A stretch of 7,088 nucleotides of DNA from Planctomycetaceae bacterium. GTDB lineage: Bacteria; Planctomycetota; Planctomycetia; Pirellulales; Thermoguttaceae. A model generated the notes under the pieces. The model searched no databases. It was not told where the DNA came from and was given only the letters and a program-made list of their open reading frames with translations. Location of the stretch: contig JAISQH010000301.1 in the NCBI GenBank assembly GCA_031274385.1, forward strand, positions 1 to 7,088, in the 5' to 3' direction. Shown here in pieces: positions 6,223 to 7,088 of the stretch. Positions within the stretch are counted from its first letter, which is position 1. Each line of letters starts with the position of its first letter. The translations under genes were made by a program, and so were the position numbers.

Positions 6223-6264
6223 GTCTATTATCAATTTTCCATTTTCCATTATCAATTATTAATA
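6223..6264 (-). repeat. TTGATAATGGAAAA-type dispersed repeat abutting aroA
   Basis: On the minus strand the units TTGATAATGG, AAAATGG and AAAATTGATAATAG follow directly on the end of aroA. The same AT-rich run holds the two in-frame stop codons of aroA (TAA at 6261-6259 and TAA at 6258-6256). It is an inverted relative of the 6091-6142 repeat. No function is evident. Confidence 0.5.
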
Positions 6265-7088
6265 CTGGAGTCCGATATCGTTGAAGAAGGTGGGCCAAGC
6301 GCGTTGGACGCAATCGGCACTATCAATGCGAACCCCGCCAACCTTCAACCCAATCAAACCAAGCGACATCGCAAGACGAGCATCACCTTCCGCGTCAATA
6401 GTGGAAGGATTAAGATATTTTCGCGGCACAATCAGAAAACCATCCTCAAACTCATTGATATTGGCACCAAAACGCCGTAACTCCAATAATAATTTGGGCA
6501 ACCGGTCAGGTTCGCGGCGGCGGATGTGACCGATGTTGGTAACTCGCGACGGCGACGCGGCAAACAAGGCACACACCGCAAACGTCTGAATCGAATCCAC
6601 CATGTCAAACATGTCAACAGAAACACCACGTAATAAAGACCGTTCGCCTCGCTCAACTGTTACCGATTGATCCGAAAACGAAATCCGGCAACCCATTCGC
6701 TGAAGACAATAAATAAATTCGAGTTCTTTTTGAATACTTTTATCGGTTAGATTTTTAACTGTGACCCGCCCGCCGGCAATCGCAACCGCCGCAAAAGCGT
6801 AATTTGCAAGCGACGCGTCCGGTTCAATCTGATAGATGTGAGGACGATAGGTCACGCCTTGCGGAATCACATAAGTTGTTCCTTTTGAAAAGAGCGGATT
6901 TTCGTCGCCGCCTGTCTGGATAGGAACTTCCACGCCAAATTCTTTCATTACATCCAGTGTCATCAAAAGATAAGGATCACCACTCAATTGGTTGACAACA
7001 TGAAATTCGACAGGGCAATTACGGGCGGCAAGCGGAGATGCCAACAAAATGCCGCTGACATATTGACTGGACAACGTCCCGGTCATTG
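6259..7088 (-). CDS. aroA: 3-phosphoshikimate 1-carboxyvinyltransferase (EPSP synthase), C-terminal part
   Basis: AroA transfers the enolpyruvyl group of PEP to shikimate 3-phosphate in the cytosolic shikimate pathway. The gene runs off the right edge. The visible 275 or so residues correspond to E. coli from about residue 165 onward, so roughly the first 160 residues are missing, and the methionine at 7086 is internal. Recognisable blocks are SSQYVSG (E. coli Ser169-Ser170-Gln171), PYLLMTLDVMKEFGV, IEPDASLANYAFAAVAIAGG, the catalytic-aspartate region DMVDSIQTFAVCALFA, REPDRL (usual KETDR), EGDARLAM (usual DHRxAM) and CVQRAWPTFF (usual CxxKTFPxFF). Several expected active-site residues are therefore changed. 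Two TAA stops end the gene. The flagellin gene follows 170 bases downstream on the same strand with no functional link. Confidence 0.92.
   Translation of the reverse strand, partial: MTGTLSSQYVSGILLASPLAARNCPVEFHVVNQLSGDPYLLMTLDVMKEFGVEVPIQTGGDENPLFSKGTTYVIPQGVTYRPHIYQIEPDASLANYAFAAVAIAGGRVTVKNLTDKSIQKELEFIYCLQRMGCRISFSDQSVTVERGERSLLRGVSVDMFDMVDSIQTFAVCALFAASPSRVTNIGHIRRREPDRLPKLLLELRRFGANINEFEDGFLIVPRKYLNPSTIDAEGDARLAMSLGLIGLKVGGVRIDSADCVQRAWPTFFNDIGLQY

Noticed and set aside
6259..7088. MurA (UDP-GlcNAc enolpyruvyltransferase)
   Set aside because: The same fold, but the SSQ, EPDAS and REPDR blocks align with EPSP synthase and no MurA-type motifs are present.

Overview
The window most resembles a fairly AT-rich planctomycete, probably of the Pirellulales and possibly host- or gut-associated. 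This is a judgement from protein style and layout, not a database result. The J-protein resembles the zinc-finger-less DnaJ/CbpA-type proteins of that group. The large secreted hydrolase belongs to a glycosidase type I associate with Planctomycetota and Verrucomicrobiota/Lentisphaerota. None of the three visible gene starts has a convincing Shine-Dalgarno sequence close to it, and the gaps between genes are wide and full of dispersed repeats.

Layout: positions 1-423 are non-coding (AT-rich DNA, a TTCGTG-type repeat, a short palindrome, a longer repeat copy, a candidate promoter and a possible 7-codon leader). At 424-1419 (+) lies a class B DnaJ-like co-chaperone. Positions 1420-1713 hold a probable intrinsic terminator, a second copy of the upstream repeat and a second promoter-like site. 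At 1714-4830 (+) lies a 1038-residue secreted glycoside hydrolase of the (beta/alpha)8 clan A type, with two tandem CBM4/9-like modules placed between its two catalytic glutamates. Positions 4831-5212, between convergent genes, hold an AACAGGATT-type repeat and a 139-bp nested inverted repeat. At 5213-6088 (-) lies a short flagellin. Positions 6089-6258 hold two AT-rich repeats in opposite orientations and a weak sigma28-like site. From 6259 to the right edge (-) runs the C-terminal part of aroA (EPSP synthase).

The four genes do not form a pathway. They are a cytosolic chaperone partner, a polysaccharide-degrading secreted enzyme, a motility filament protein and a shikimate-pathway enzyme. 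I see no defence system, mobile-element gene, CRISPR array or RNA gene. The points most worth following up are the architecture of the hydrolase, the nested inverted repeat at 4949-5087, the paired repeat-plus-promoter segments in front of the two plus-strand genes, and the substitutions at expected active-site positions of AroA.
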